Part shown: piece by piece, positions 11,914 through 22,690 of the stretch | Numbering within the stretch: position 1 is the first letter of the stretch | Layout: each line of letters opens with the position of its first letter | Assembly: GCA_007922305.1 (NCBI GenBank) | Contig: ML677333.1 | Coordinates: 19,427,555-19,491,554 of the forward strand | Length of the DNA stretch: 64,000 nucleotides | Direction: 5' to 3' | Source: Dermatemys mawii | Lineage: Eukaryota; Chordata; Testudines; Dermatemydidae | The notes under the pieces: generated by a model | The model's database searches: none | The model's input: the letters and a program-made list of their open reading frames with translations, nothing else | What the model was told of the DNA's origin: nothing | Position numbers and translations under genes: made by a program

Positions 11914-12475
11914 TGTGACAAAGCGTCCTGTGGCACCTTAAAGACCAACTAAAGTATTAGAGCATAAGTTTTCATGGGCTAATACCCACTTCGTCGGATG
12001 CATGCAGTGGAAGTATCCAGGGGCAGGTATAAATAGGTAGGCAAGAACCAAGTTAAAGATAACAGGGTGGGTCCAATGAGGCTGAACCAGCTGTTATATC
12101 TAATCAGGGAGGGTGAGGTATTCCTCTAGCAGCTGAATGGGAGGTGTGAACAGCGAGAGAAGAGAAACTGCTCTTGTAGTTAGCTAGCCATTCAAAACCT
12201 CTATTCAGTCCCAAACTGATTGTGTCAAAAGTCCCTTCGAAAAAGGATAAATGGACACAAATCAGATATCACGAATGGCAATATACAAAAACCTGTAGGA
12301 GAGCACGTCAATCTCCCTGCACATACCATGAAAGACTTAAAGGTCAGCATTTTGCAGCAAAAAAACTTTCAGACCAGACTGGAAAGAGAAACTGCAGAGT
12401 TGCAATTCATTTGAAAATTTGACACAATTGATTTGGGACTGAATAGAGATTTTGAATGGCTAGCTAACTAGTCTA
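11914..12475. mobile_element. Fold-back Penelope-like element (PLE 1)
   Basis: From 11914 to about 12228 the PLE 3' end is in minus orientation, with GTCCTGTGGCACCTTAAAGA and CCCACTTCGTCGGATGCATG. At about 12228 the sequence flips to plus orientation and reads the GIY-YIG region (AAAAGGATAAATGGACACAA) through to GAATGGCTAGCTAACTA. The two parts share about 53 bp in inverted orientation around the coding 3' end. The plus part then runs into the tandem array at 12451. No clean target duplication is visible. Confidence 0.8.
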
Positions 12476-12480
12476 ACTAG
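12229..12480 (+). pseudogene. PLE GIY-YIG endonuclease, C-terminal fragment
   Basis: The frame reads SLRKRINGHKSDI, then NIQKPVGEHVN, then LKVSILQQKNFQTRLERET, and stops at a TGA inside what is FICKFDT in the intact copy at 14999-15544. It lacks the N-terminal IYAI and YIGQTG parts of the nuclease, so it is inactive. Confidence 0.8.
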
Positions 12481-12655
12481 ACTATGTTATGTTATGACTA
12501 TGTTATGACTATGATTTTGTCTATAACTATGTTATGTTATGACTATGTTATGACTATGATTTTGAATGGCTAGCTAACTAGTCTAACTAGACTATGTTAT
12601 GTTATGACTATGTTATCACTATGTCTAGTTATGGCTAGCTAACTAGACTAACTAG
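12451..12655. repeat. Tandem duplication, 110-bp unit with 5-16 bp subrepeats
   Basis: TTTGAATGGCTAGCTAACTA occurs at 12451 and again at 12561, giving a 110-bp period. Each unit contains shorter runs of ACTATGTTATG. A third partial GGCTAGCTAACTAG lies at 12633. The unit begins with the last coding bases of the PLE, so the array was built from the element end. Confidence 0.88.
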
Positions 12656-12659
12656 TCTT

Positions 12660-12960
12660 TTCAACCCTACCCTAAGGGTTGGGTTCCTTGGACAGGAGAT
12701 CCTGTCCATTTGCTGGATCAGAAAAAGTCCTGAGGCAGTGTTAAACCAGCTTTTTATCCAGAAGTTTTCTTTCTTTCTTTAATGGTCTCAGGACAATCCA
12801 GTTTGAACTCATATATGCAAATCTCCCCAGGTGATGGTCCTTCTCTCTAGGTCATTCTGCATTACACACTTTTGATTCCTTGAGAAGTTATGGTAACCCT
12901 ACCATCAGAGTTGCATACAATGATACATAAACTTAATATATTATCCCCCAAAATATTGCT
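12660..12960. mobile_element. Probable LTR fragment
   Basis: Segments such as GACAATCCAGTTTGAACTCA and ATGCAAATCTCCCCAGGTGA look to me like a diverged endogenous-retrovirus LTR of reptiles. This is from memory; no TG/CA ends or target duplication are visible. Confidence 0.35.
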
Positions 12961-14268
12961 TATACATAACATGCCTGAACATGTAATTTACCTTCCATGT
13001 TAGATATCTTGACTCATATTCTGTTTGAGAGCAGAAAAGGCATCTGGCACCTTTAATATGAGCTTGCAAAAACATGCAATAGATGTGCTAGGCTTCATTT
13101 TTTGTTATTTTGGAGGATCTGAAATAAAAGAACTCCCCTACTGAAGTTTCTGTGACTTGAAAACTTTCGGCTACTGTCAGGGTTCCCTCCCCACTCTGAA
13201 GTACAGATTTGGGAACTCACATGAAAGACCCTCTAAGCTTATTTCTACCAGCTTAGGTTAAACACTTTCCCAAGGTGGAAATCCTTTTCTTGTCCTTGGA
13301 CAATATTGCTGCCACCCCTAACTGATTTAGACAAAGATTCAGGAAAAGGACCACTTGGAGTCCTATTTCCACAAAATATCCCCCCAAACTTCTTCACCCC
13401 CTTTCCAGGAGGGGCTTGACAATAATACTCTCACCAATTGGTACAGGTGAGCACAGACCAAACCCCTGGGTTTTTAGGACACTGAAAATCAATCAGGTTC
13501 GTAAAAGAAGAAATTTTACTTTTTTAAAAAAGTAAAATAATCACCTTTGTAAACTCAGAATGGAGGGTAAATTTAAAGGGTAATAAGAAGATTTAACACA
13601 GAGAGAATTTCCCCTAGGCTTAGCTTCAACTTTACAAAAAAAAGAGGAATAGCCTCCCTATTAGCATAGGGAAAATTCACAAGCTAAAAATGAAAGATAA
13701 TCTAATGTCTTTCCTTCTTTACTTACAATTTTTGTAATCTTAGAGACTCGTTTCAGGAATGTCTTTAGGAGATGGATTTTCCTGCCCTGGTCCCATTTTC
13801 TCCCAGAGAGCACAACAAAGAGAGCACAAAACAAAACCTCGCATCACAGCTTTGAAAGTATCTTCTTTCCTTATTGGTCCTTTTGGCCAGGTGCCAGCCA
13901 GGTTATTTGAGCTTCTTAACCCTTACAAGTAAAGGAGGGATTTTATGTTACCCTTGCATGTTGTCAAGAATCAGAGGGGTAGCCGTGTTAGTCTGGAATT
14001 GCAGAAGTGACAAAGAGTCCTGTGGCACCTTAAAGACTAACTAAAGTTTTAGAGCATAAGCTTTCGTGGGCTAGTACCCACTTCGTCGGATGCATGCAGT
14101 GGAAGTATCCAGGGGCAGATATAAATAGGTAGGCAAGAACCAGGTGGGAGATAACAGGGTTAGTCCAAAGAGGCTGAACCAGCTTGTTATCTCTAATCAG
14201 GGAGGGTGAGATGTTCCTCTAGCAGCTGAATTGGAGGTGTGAATAGCGAGAGAAGAGAAGCTGCTTTT

Positions 14269-14580
14269 CTAGTTAGCTAGCCACTCGTAATCTTTGTTCA
14301 ATCCTTGATTGATAGTATCAAATTTGCAAATGCATTGCAGCTCTGCAGTCTCTCTTTGTAGTCTGGACTTGAAGTTTTTTTGCTGTAAAATGCTGACTTT
14401 TAAATCTTCTATAGTGTGTCCAGAGAGGTTGAAGTGTTCTCCTACAGGTTTTTGTATATTGCAATTCCTGATATCTGATTTGTGTCCATTTATCCTTTTT
14501 CGTAGGGACTGTCCAGTTTGGCCGATGTACATAGCAGAGGGACATTGCTGGCACATGATGGCATATATTACATTGGTAGA
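14269..14580 (-). pseudogene. PLE GIY-YIG endonuclease copy in the antisense arm
   Basis: Reading the minus strand gives STNVIYAIMCQQCPSAMYIG, QTGQSLRKRINGHKSDIRN, QKPVGEHFNLSGH and DYEWLAN before the stop. The GIY-YIG signature residues (IYA and MYIG), the following Arg and Lys positions, and the C-terminal helix are present. The part upstream of 14580 is not endonuclease but the opposite strand of the sense RT segment, so the long frame to 14652 is a junction artefact. Without its RT half this arm cannot encode a full PLE protein. Confidence 0.85.
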
Positions 14581-15544
14581 TGACCAGTCTACACGGGAGG
14601 TCCACTTCCTGGACACCACGGTGCAAATTAATGACGGCCACATCAACACCACCCTATACCGAAAACCTACCGACAGCTATGCCTACCTTCATGCCACCAG
14701 CTTCCATCCCGGGCACACCACATGATCCATTGTCTACAGCCAAGCACTGAGGTACAATCGTATTTGCTCCAACCCCTCAGACAGAGACCAACACCTACAT
14801 GATCTCCACCAAGCTTTCTCAAAACTACAATACCCGCACAAGGAAATAAGGACACAGATCAACAGAGCCAGACATGTACCCAGAAGCCTGCTGCTGCAAG
14901 ACAAGCCCAAGAAAGAAAACAACAGAACACCACTGGCCATCACCTACAGCTCTCAGTTAAAGCCTCTCCAACGCATCATCAGGGATCTACAACCCATCGT
15001 GGACAACAATCCCTCACTTTCACAGGCCTTGGGAGGCAGACCAGTTCTGGCCTACAGACAACCTCCCAACCTCAAGCATATTCTCACCAGCAACAGCACA
15101 CTGCGCCATAACAACTCTAACTCAGGAACCAATCCATGCAACAAACCTCAATGCCAACTCTGCCCACACATCTACACCAGCAACACCATCACAGGACCAA
15201 ACCAGATCAGCCACACCATTACTGGTTCATTCACCTGCACATCTACCAATGTAATATATGCCATCATGTGCCAGCAATGTCCCTCTGCTATGTACATCGG
15301 CCAAACTGGACAGTCCCTACGAAAAAGGATAAATGGACACAAATCAGATATCAGGAATGGCAATATACAAAAACCTGTAGGAGAACACTTCAGCCTCGCT
15401 GGACACACTATAGAAGATTTAAAAGTCAGCATTTTACAGCAAAAAAACTTCAAGTCCAGACTGCAAAGAGAGACTGCAGAGCTGCAATTCATTTGCAAAT
15501 TTGATACTATCAATCAAGGATTGAACAAAAAAGTGGCTAGCTAA
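14581..15544 (+). pseudogene. PLE protein, RT C-terminal part plus GIY-YIG endonuclease, one stop
   Basis: A single frame runs from the inversion junction to 15544 with only one in-frame stop (TGA at 14723-14725). First come RT palm-end and thumb features: VHFLDTTVQI, TTLYRKPTDS, YLHATSFHPGH, then SIVYSQALRYNRICS. Next is a linker with paired cysteines (CNKPQCQLC). From about residue 220 comes the GIY-YIG nuclease: NVIYAIMCQQCPSAMYIGQT, SLRKRINGHKSDIRNGN, GEHFSLAGH, ETAELQFICKF. PLEs use this nuclease to nick target DNA for reverse transcription. The RT catalytic motifs are missing because the sense part starts downstream of them. The stop may be CpG decay of an Arg codon. Few mutations suggest a fairly recent insertion. 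Confidence 0.9.
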
Positions 15545-15845
15545 CTAGAAAAGCAGCTTCTCTTCTCTCGCTATTCACACCTCCAATTCAGCTGCTAGAG
15601 GAACATCTCACTCTCCCTGACTAGAGATAACAAGCTGGTTCAGCCTCTTTGGACTAACCCTGTTATCTCCCACCTGGTTCTTGCCTACCTATTTATACCT
15701 GCCCCTGGATACTTCCACTGCATGCATCCGACGAAGTGGGTACTAGCCCACGAAAGCTTATGCTCTAAAACTTTAGTTAGTCTTTAAGGTGCCACAGGAC
15801 ACTTGTCACCTATGTTACCCTTAGCTGTATATTTATGACAGCTAC

Positions 15846-18442
15846 AAATAATCATATCCTTCTGAGGGGAAGAAAATCACACAAGTAGAAAATGAAACAG
15901 AATAGATGCTCTCTGATAAAATTTCAAAATGAAAATGAGGTTTACAAAATAATAAACTGCCAGCTATTTTTAATAATTAAATGGAAAGCACTATGTTAAA
16001 ACATACAAATGCAAATTTAAGCACTGAACACAAAACAAACACTCATTATATACTTAAAATTCAAGTTAAATACAACATGGACTGTATACACCCCTAGATG
16101 TATGCATGACAAAGGTATTGTTTCAGAGGTTATTTTAGATGCATATGTGCAACTACAATTGTAAAAATGCATATTGTATTGTATATACAAAAATGTTCTA
16201 ATTCTTCCATGGAGAATATCACTACAAGTAGTTGCTTAACCTTGTAAGTCAAACAATCTTTTCATTTGGTCCCTTAGCATCTGGTATGCACCATATATTG
16301 TCTACTTTTAAATTGTCGGTCCAACATTTCCTTTATGAAGTGCAAAATTCTGTCTGTCACTTGTAGTCACGAATAACTAAATGACAATAAATGCTTTTTT
16401 GGATAGCAATTAGATGAAGTGGACACTGTTTAGCACCTGAAAATGGGACACTAGACACTTACAAGTTTATAAAAAATACAATTAGTGTGGGTACCGTACA
16501 TGAATGTACAAGTAGAATTTACAACTAATAGAACATTTTCATTATAAGGGTTACTGAAATACATGAGCAAAAATCTTTGTCAGGAACCATTGAAAGAGGC
16601 AAAACATTCAGTGCTCACTTGAACAGTTTGAACATTTTCAGCTTAACTCTTTGCTCTGATTATATTTATTCAATTTAACAATCATTTTTCACCTCAAGAC
16701 ATTTGTTAGCACTTTGTTTGCTAGAATGAGACCGATGACATACCCATGAAAACAACAATAGCAACTAATGGAGAACCCTGACCAACATATGCACATCCAA
16801 TTCAAATTTTGGGGTGTATAACCTGAACATATGGCTTGAAAATAGCTGTCCTGGATTGTACCATTTATTTCTCCCAATCAGCATTCTGCACTGCAGTCAA
16901 ACTGTAGTGCAAGGAAACAAATCAGAAAAACTTTGAGATTATATAAAAAGAACATTGGGCAGTAAAAAGCTTTACCATCTAATTCAGCAGTTTTGATAAT
17001 ATTTTCCTGACTCTGAGCCAGTATAAGATTATCTGCTCTTTCCTGTCTTTTGACCTCTGAATGACTGTTTTTAAGGGGTAACTAGGGATTCACAGAAGGT
17101 TCCAACTGCTACAAAGTTAGCTCTTATTAGCTGTGTAATTGCTAATCTTGGACTTGTTATTGTAACAGAAGACAGGAGGGGTCAGTGCTCTTTGAAACTA
17201 TTACTTTACCTAGTTTGACAGGCAGTAACAAATAAACTCTTTTGGGTTGTGTAGAAACTAATTAACGTAGACTGCTTCACCACATTGACAGTTTCTTCAA
17301 CTGACTGCTGTGATAAATTTCTTGCATTCTTCGCAAGACTCCAGGATTGTTTCTTGGGGCTTGTGACTTTAAGAAATATAAACCCCACAGATCCTAAGTG
17401 GTCAGATACCTCAAGGATGGATGTATATAAAAACCCTGACAAGTGTCCATATTGTTTGTGTTCAGCTTGTTTTTTCAAAAAGAATGTCCAAGGGCTTTCA
17501 GAGATTCCTACACTCATCTCCAACCCTAATCCATCTTGTTTGCTTAAATCAAACTGTGACTGTGGTATCATCAATGAGCCATTTAGCATTAAGAGAGGGA
17601 TGAGTGTCCTTAAACTTGTAGAGTTCTGCCTCTTCTCAGTAAACCCCTTATTGATAGTGGAGTGCTTACAGCCTATTCTCATTTTTTAGAAAGATGATTA
17701 GAAGGATAATAGTCATTTTCACTTGCACCTAGACACACAAATGACATCCTAGATAGGTTCCTATCCTCCCTCTGGATCACAACCACGTTTGTCAGATGAA
17801 TGATCTCTTGATAGACAGGAAACAGTTTGCAATACTGGTCATGCTAGATCTCTTAGCAGCTTTTGGATATGATTAAAACTGGATTGTGGTTTCAACGACC
17901 AAATGGCACAGTAGGAGCATGTGGGACTGAATGACAATGGATCAAGTAATACATGTACAACAGGATTCAATTGATGCTCATGGGTCCCTTATAAATAGTA
18001 TAGGATGTAACCTGAAGAAGTATACCAACATCAGAGGATACATGGAATCTTTGGAGTAGCTCTAAATGCAGGATATAGTATCACCAGTATGACAATTATA
18101 CAAAACTGCTTCTTGCCTCATGAAATTCAATGGAACTACTCACAGCAATAATACTGTACTTGCTACTTAGGGCTTGACTCTGCAAACACAGGTCAAAGTA
18201 TGTTGTTTGTTTACAGAAAATTTACTATAGTACGTTTAAAAGGGAAAAGAAACTCAATGCAAAGACAAATATTTGCTTTAGAAGAAACTAATATATATAG
18301 GTATATTTTAGAGTTCATTAAATCCTGTATAAAGAGGGTGGAGGATTTAGTACCACATAGTATCATTTAAAAAGCACACTGAAAAGTCTAATAGCTTACA
18401 TGTAATGTCATTTTGGTCTGTATCTTTAAAATGCACCATATG
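15846..18442. other. AT-rich sequence, mostly unrecognised
   Basis: The opposing open frames at 17206-17682 (minus) and 17285-17689 (plus) overlap and have no recognisable family, conserved motif or splice context. A possible LINE relic lies at 17750-18050. The rest shows nothing. Confidence 0.45.
17750..18050 (+). mobile_element. Possible L2-type LINE reverse-transcriptase relic
   Basis: One frame gives MLDLLAAFGYD, which resembles the LDLSAAFDT palm motif A of L2-type reverse transcriptases, and later bases could be the region after it. Other frames are broken. This is a weak call from a single motif. Confidence 0.3.
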
Positions 18443-18450
18443 ATGTATCA

Positions 18451-19135
18451 CAGGGGTGGGCAAACTATGGCCTGCAGGCCTGTCCTGTCTGACCTCTGAG
18501 CTCTCAGCTGAGGAGGCTACCCCTGGCCCCTCCCCTGCTATCCCTCTTCCCCCGCAGCCTCAGTGCACTGCACGGGCAGCACTGCGGTGGTGTGGCTGGC
18601 TCCGAAGAGGCTGTGCACTCCTGCGGGGTAGCATGTCTGCTCCAGCAGGCTGCATGGAGCCAGACGCACTGTTCTGAGTGGTGTGGTAAGGGGGGCTCAG
18701 GGCAGGGGGTTGGATATGGGGCAGGGAGTCCCAGGGGGCTGGTCAGCAGGGGACAAGGGGTGGTTGTATAGGGTGTGGGAGTCATGGGGGTTTGTCAGGG
18801 GGCAGGGGTATGGATAGGGGTCGGAGTAGTCAGGGGAAAGGGAGCAGGGGGGCATTAGATAGGGGGTGGGATCCTGGATGGGTAGTTAAGGTGGGGGGGG
18901 TATCAGGAGGGGGCAGTCAGGGGATAAGGAGTAGGGGGATTTAGATACAGGGTGGGGTCACAGAGGGTGATTAGGGGCTGGGGGTTCTGAGGAGGACAGT
19001 CAGGGGGCAGAAATTGGTGGGTCAGATGGGGGTGGCGCCAAGCTGTTTTGGGAGGCACAGCCTTCCCTACCCAGCCCACTGTACAATTTTACAACCCTGA
19101 CATGGCCCTTGGGCCAAAAGGTTTGCTCACACCTG
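18451..19135. mobile_element. hAT-type MITE, GC-rich (copy 2)
   Basis: The ends are CAGGGGTGGGCAAACTATGG and GGTTTGCTCACACCTG. The flanks are perfect 8-bp duplications ATGTATCA at 18443-18450 and 19136-19143. The first half is mixed GC-rich, and the second half is a G-rich degenerate repeat of GGGG/CAGGGG motifs. It has no transposase, and the frames at 18456-18785 are products of composition. Confidence 0.93.
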
Positions 19136-19143
19136 ATGTATCA

Positions 19144-20129
19144 GATGCTTTAGTAATTACCTATTTTTTAAATGAACAGCAGGGTAAATAATTTTATACA
19201 ACTAACAGAACATGGTGATACAAATAATGACGATACTGACAGTTCATAACAGCTATTCATTATTTAATAGAACAGCAGATTAAACTGTTTAAAAATCAAT
19301 AGGTAACATCCATAAAACAAGATTGCCATAGTTGTACTGACCATGAGTGCCTACTGAAGCACAGCAGTATTCCTATAAATCCGCACACAAAATATGGATT
19401 GTTGCACGTCATTCCACTTCTGTTCAGTTTTAAGTAACATGAAATATTCAAGGGCTTATGAAGGGTGTCATAATAGTTGTAAGGCTGAACATTCAAAAGT
19501 GTTCTATTAGACATGAGGAAGTGTAAACAAATTAGAGAAAAACATACCATATACAATTAGTAAGCTCTTTTAGCAGAAACTATGTTCATTTCTTCTCCAA
19601 TACACCTAGCACTCTTAAAAGTGAAATATAAGTATATACACACACAAACACACATACAAAATAAGTGTTAAATTCAAGTGCAGCTGAGCATGGCTAAGTG
19701 TAACAAATGTGTCTAGCTCTTTAAAAATATAGTCCATACTCTTACTTCATCTTAACTCCAAGCAAAGATGCTGGAACTAAGGGTGTGAGGTTTGGCTTGA
19801 AGTGGTTTCCATCGTATACAAGGTTTATAGTTTGGTTCGATGGCTCTCGGCACCCCCACTATACAAACTGCTCCAGCACCACTGACTCCAAGTAAGTATC
19901 CTTGCAAGATCAGGGTCTTGATTAGTTGTGACCAGCCAGGAAAGTCACAGTGTTACTTGTTTTTGTTTTTCACTCACTTCTATACAACCACATGTGGTGT
20001 AAATATTTGTGTCTGAATCTAAATTTCAATTATCTATGCATTTTTGTGGATGCAACTATGAAGTTAAGTCTTCACAAACTTGTGTGCCCATAAACTCTGT
20101 CAAGCTAATGTTAAAAGAAAATGCAGGCA
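19144..20129. other. AT-rich sequence, nothing recognised
   Basis: A short (CA)n run lies near 19637-19655. No gene or repeat family is recognised. Confidence 0.5.
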
Positions 20130-20425
20130 GAGCAAGAGCATAGCCAAAGCCAGGGCCATCCTTAGCATAGGCAACGTAGACAGCTATGTAGGGCACCTGA
20201 CAATTTGGGGCACCACTGGATCTTAGTGTCCACCTTTCCGGCTTTTCTCTCTCTGTTCTGACTCTGCCTTCAGGCTTCCAGAGCTGGCTGCTGCAGCCTG
20301 GTGAGTCTTCCTCGGAAGGGGCTCTAGTAGTTAAAAGTGAAAAACTCCATCCTGCCAGACCTATTAGCTCAGCTGTGAAACTGTTGAAGAGCCATTCAAG
20401 GGCTAATTCAAGCCATTCAACAGGT
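20130..20425. mobile_element. Unclassified repeat-like segment
   Basis: AGGGCCATCCTTAGCATAGG and GGGCACCTGACAATTTGGGG recall a dispersed reptile repeat whose copies read 'gggccatcc... gggcaccac'. The class is unknown to me, and no terminal repeats or target duplications are visible. The minus-strand frame 20056-20433 inside it has no family features. Confidence 0.4.
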
Positions 20426-21199
20426 ATTTGCAACCCCTAGGTATATACTGTCAATTTCTACATTTCCTGATAAAAACAGTTGTGCATTACTGTAATATTT
20501 ACTCAGAACATGTCAGTCTACAGGATCTTCATTTAAAATTTGCTTTAAAATATTTCATTAGTGAGTTGATAAAGATTATAAAAATCACATCTCTAAAAAA
20601 TCCTTGCCTAGATTTTTAAATGCACAATCATCTTTCGTCCTAAATGTTTGAATCTTCAAACACATAGTTTTTTAAATAAATCCTTCAAAAGACCACCATT
20701 ATCTAAAATACACATTTTAATTACTATAGTAAAAAAAACTGCATCCAAACTCTTCTTGTCCTTTCTGTCCATCCCTTTTTCTTTCAGATAGCTGGATAAA
20801 GTTTCCATTTCTTTACTTCTGACTATCTGATTAAGTAGTTTTAAGAGAACCTCCAGCAAAATCAGTACCTTAAGATCTAAAATCCTTTGTAATCCCTAAA
20901 ATCTTTGGAAACATATTTTTTAAAGTTGGGGACATTTCATAAACATGTCTATTGTCGTGGAGATCACACAAAGTAAATTAGTGTTCCCTTTTTCTAAAAG
21001 CAATGAACATTGTTATAAACACACTAAACCAATGTGACTGGTTAATTTAAAATGTCTTTGTTTCAGTGAATTAAATATGCAGTAATCTGGAATGATTACT
21101 TTATGAAAGCTTAAGAGTACATTTAAAATATAAAATCAGTTTAGAAACTGATTAATAAAATGTAAAACAGAAGAGCTGCATGATGTATTCTCTAATATT
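20426..21199. other. AT-rich sequence, nothing recognised
   Basis: No gene or repeat is recognised between the repeat-like segment and the GC-rich segment at 21200. Confidence 0.5.
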
Positions 21200-21394
21200 T
21201 AATGTTGAATTCCGAAAGACAGCTGGATCCCCGCCAAAGCCAGGGCAGCTGATTCTGCGCCTGCCAGGGCCGGGACACGGTGGGCCCGCATCCCTCTGCC
21301 ATGCATCTGCGTGGTGGCTGAACCTCTATTCTGTGCAAGGGGACACTGGCGCTGAAGAGGAGTTCCTCTGCTGCGCACCCTTTTAAGACTGTAT
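21200..21394. other. GC-rich segment next to a tandem array
   Basis: This short GC-rich stretch (CCGGGACACGGTGGGCCCGC) directly precedes the 55-bp array and is probably part of the same repeat. No coding family is seen on either strand. Confidence 0.45.
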
Positions 21395-21720
21395 TGTTTG
21401 CTGGCTGCCTGAGGCTCTGCAAACCCAGGCCCCAGCCTTCCAATAGGCTACTTGTTTGTTATCTGCCTGAGCGCCACCCACGCTACATCCAGCCCCTAAG
21501 ACAGCTTGTTTGCTGACTGCCTGAGCCCCTGCAAGCCCCAGGCCCCAGCTTTCCTATTGTTTGTTTGCTGGCTGCCCCAGCCTACCTTAGACCTTAAACT
21601 TGTACTGTTTACTGGCAGCCTGAGCCCTGCCAAGGCCAAAACCAGGGGCATTAAGACTAGGCTGTTTGCTAGCCACCTGAGCCCAATCCTGGCTAAAGCC
21701 AGCCATTAAGTGGCTTCCCT
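21395..21720. repeat. Tandem array, about 55-bp unit, six copies
   Basis: The core TGTTTGCTGGCTGCCTGAGC recurs with variation at 21395, 21453, 21507, 21562, 21606 and 21663, giving spacings of 58, 54, 55, 44 and 57 bp. The unit continues into CCCTGCAAGCCCCAGGCCCC. The copies are diverged, so the array is not young. It is probably internal to a retroelement, but I cannot name it. Confidence 0.85.
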
Positions 21721-21734
21721 CCTCCAGGGCGAGT

Positions 21735-22245
21735 GAGGATCTACTACATCTGGTATTACCGTGTCCCATTGATTATCCTCATTCCACCAAGTTTCTGTGA
21801 TGCCTATTATATCAATATTCTTATTTAATACAAGGCACTCTAGTTCGCCCATATTTTTTAGACTTCTAACATTGGTATATAAGCACTTTAAAAACTTGCC
21901 ACTTTTTAGTTGTCTGCCATTACATAATGTAACTGAATGGCATTTTTTTTTTCATTTGACAATTTCTTATCAGACCCTACCTGTATTTTATCCTATTTCA
22001 TCCCGTCCTCCTTACTAGGACATAGAGAATCTCCATTAATAGATCCTCCCCTAACGGATGTGTCCGTCCAAACAACGTGCTCCTCCTTGCCTGTTGGCTT
22101 TCCCCTAGCCCTTAGTTTAAAAACTGCTCTGACCTTTTCACAATTTTAAGTGCCAGTAATCTGGTTCCATTTTGCTTTAGGTGGAGTCCATCCTTCCTAT
22201 ATAGGCTTCCCCTTTCCCAAAAGTTTCTCCAGTTCCTAGCTCAAC
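21735..22245 (-). mobile_element. CR1/L3-type LINE fragment, antisense
   Basis: Phrases such as CATTCCACCAAGTTTCTGTG and ATCAATATTCTTATTTAATA are familiar from antisense CR1/L3-type LINEs and lie upstream of the RT region. The frames visible on the plus strand are antisense. The coding frames on the minus strand are broken. Confidence 0.6.
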
Positions 22246-22477
22246 TTTACTTCATAATAGAAGAAAACAGTTTGAGTGTTTCTGAAAGATCAGTTTTGAA
22301 GCTTAGTCAGGGTGAGAAAAAGAAAAACGGTAGTTCAGCTGACAGTTTATAACATTACCATCACTTGAAAAATAATCTCAACAAGTAGGGAACCCCATCA
22401 AAAGCAAACAACTGAACTGGAGAACAACTTTCCTCCCCACCATAATCAGCCACCTTATATTCTGGAGAAGGATAGTC

Positions 22478-22690
22478 ATGTAGTTAAGGCAAAGACTGGT
22501 GCCAAGAGACTTCAGTCCTATTCTCAGATCTGCTATAACTTCCTTTGTGATGCCGAGCAACAAAATTAACTTCTTCCTACCTCCATTTCCCTAGCAGTTA
22601 AATGGAGATGATAATACTTTCAGCCTTGCAACATCCTTAAGAAGTGGGGATTTCTGAATGTTTACAGTACATCAACAATACGCTGTATAG
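22478..22690 (+). mobile_element. MIR SINE relic
   Basis: GACTTCAGTCCTATTCTCAG, CTATAACTTCCTTTGTGATG and TTAAATGGAGATGATAATAC follow in the order of a MIR: tRNA-derived head, core, then the 'aaatggggataataat' block. Divergence is high, as expected for an element of this age. Confidence 0.7.

Larger units (their letters stand above)
13956..15810. mobile_element. Fold-back Penelope-like element (PLE 2), nested in an LTR
   Basis: The left part (about 13969-14583) is the PLE 3' end in minus orientation. The right part (about 14581-15810) is plus orientation, from the RT C-terminal region to the 3' end. The shared portion gives inverted arms of roughly 570-610 bp around a spacer of about 650 bp. 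The element lies between perfect 12-bp repeats TATGTTACCCTT (13944-13955 and 15811-15822). About 13 extra bases (GCATGTTGTCA and neighbours) sit between the left repeat and the recognisable end. The left end has an extra tail (AATCAGAGGGGTAGCCGTGT) that the right end lacks. Confidence 0.9.
13175..15840 (-). mobile_element. Solo LTR interrupted by a nested PLE
   Basis: The LTR begins TGTCAGGGTTCCCTCCCCAC and ends ATATTTATGACA. It is flanked by perfect 5-bp duplications GCTAC at 13170-13174 and 15841-15845. A PLE (13956-15810) sits near its right end, so the LTR itself is about 800 bp. I give minus orientation by comparison with the related-looking LTR at 50230, where promoter and poly-A motifs read on the minus strand; here those motifs are less clear. 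No internal retroviral genes remain. Confidence 0.82.

Noticed and set aside
12451..12655. CRISPR-like array
   Set aside because: The repeats are contiguous 110-bp units with no unique spacers, in a vertebrate genome, and they derive from a PLE end.
15727..15757. Hammerhead-like CCGACGAAGTGGG...GAAA in PLE 2
   Set aside because: The invariant core U residues are C here (CCGACGA, not CUGAUGA), so an active hammerhead is not expected in this copy.
17206..17689. Two overlapping frames of 158 and 134 codons on opposite strands
   Set aside because: No motif, no homology that I can recall and no splice context. At least one must be a shadow, and probably both are chance.
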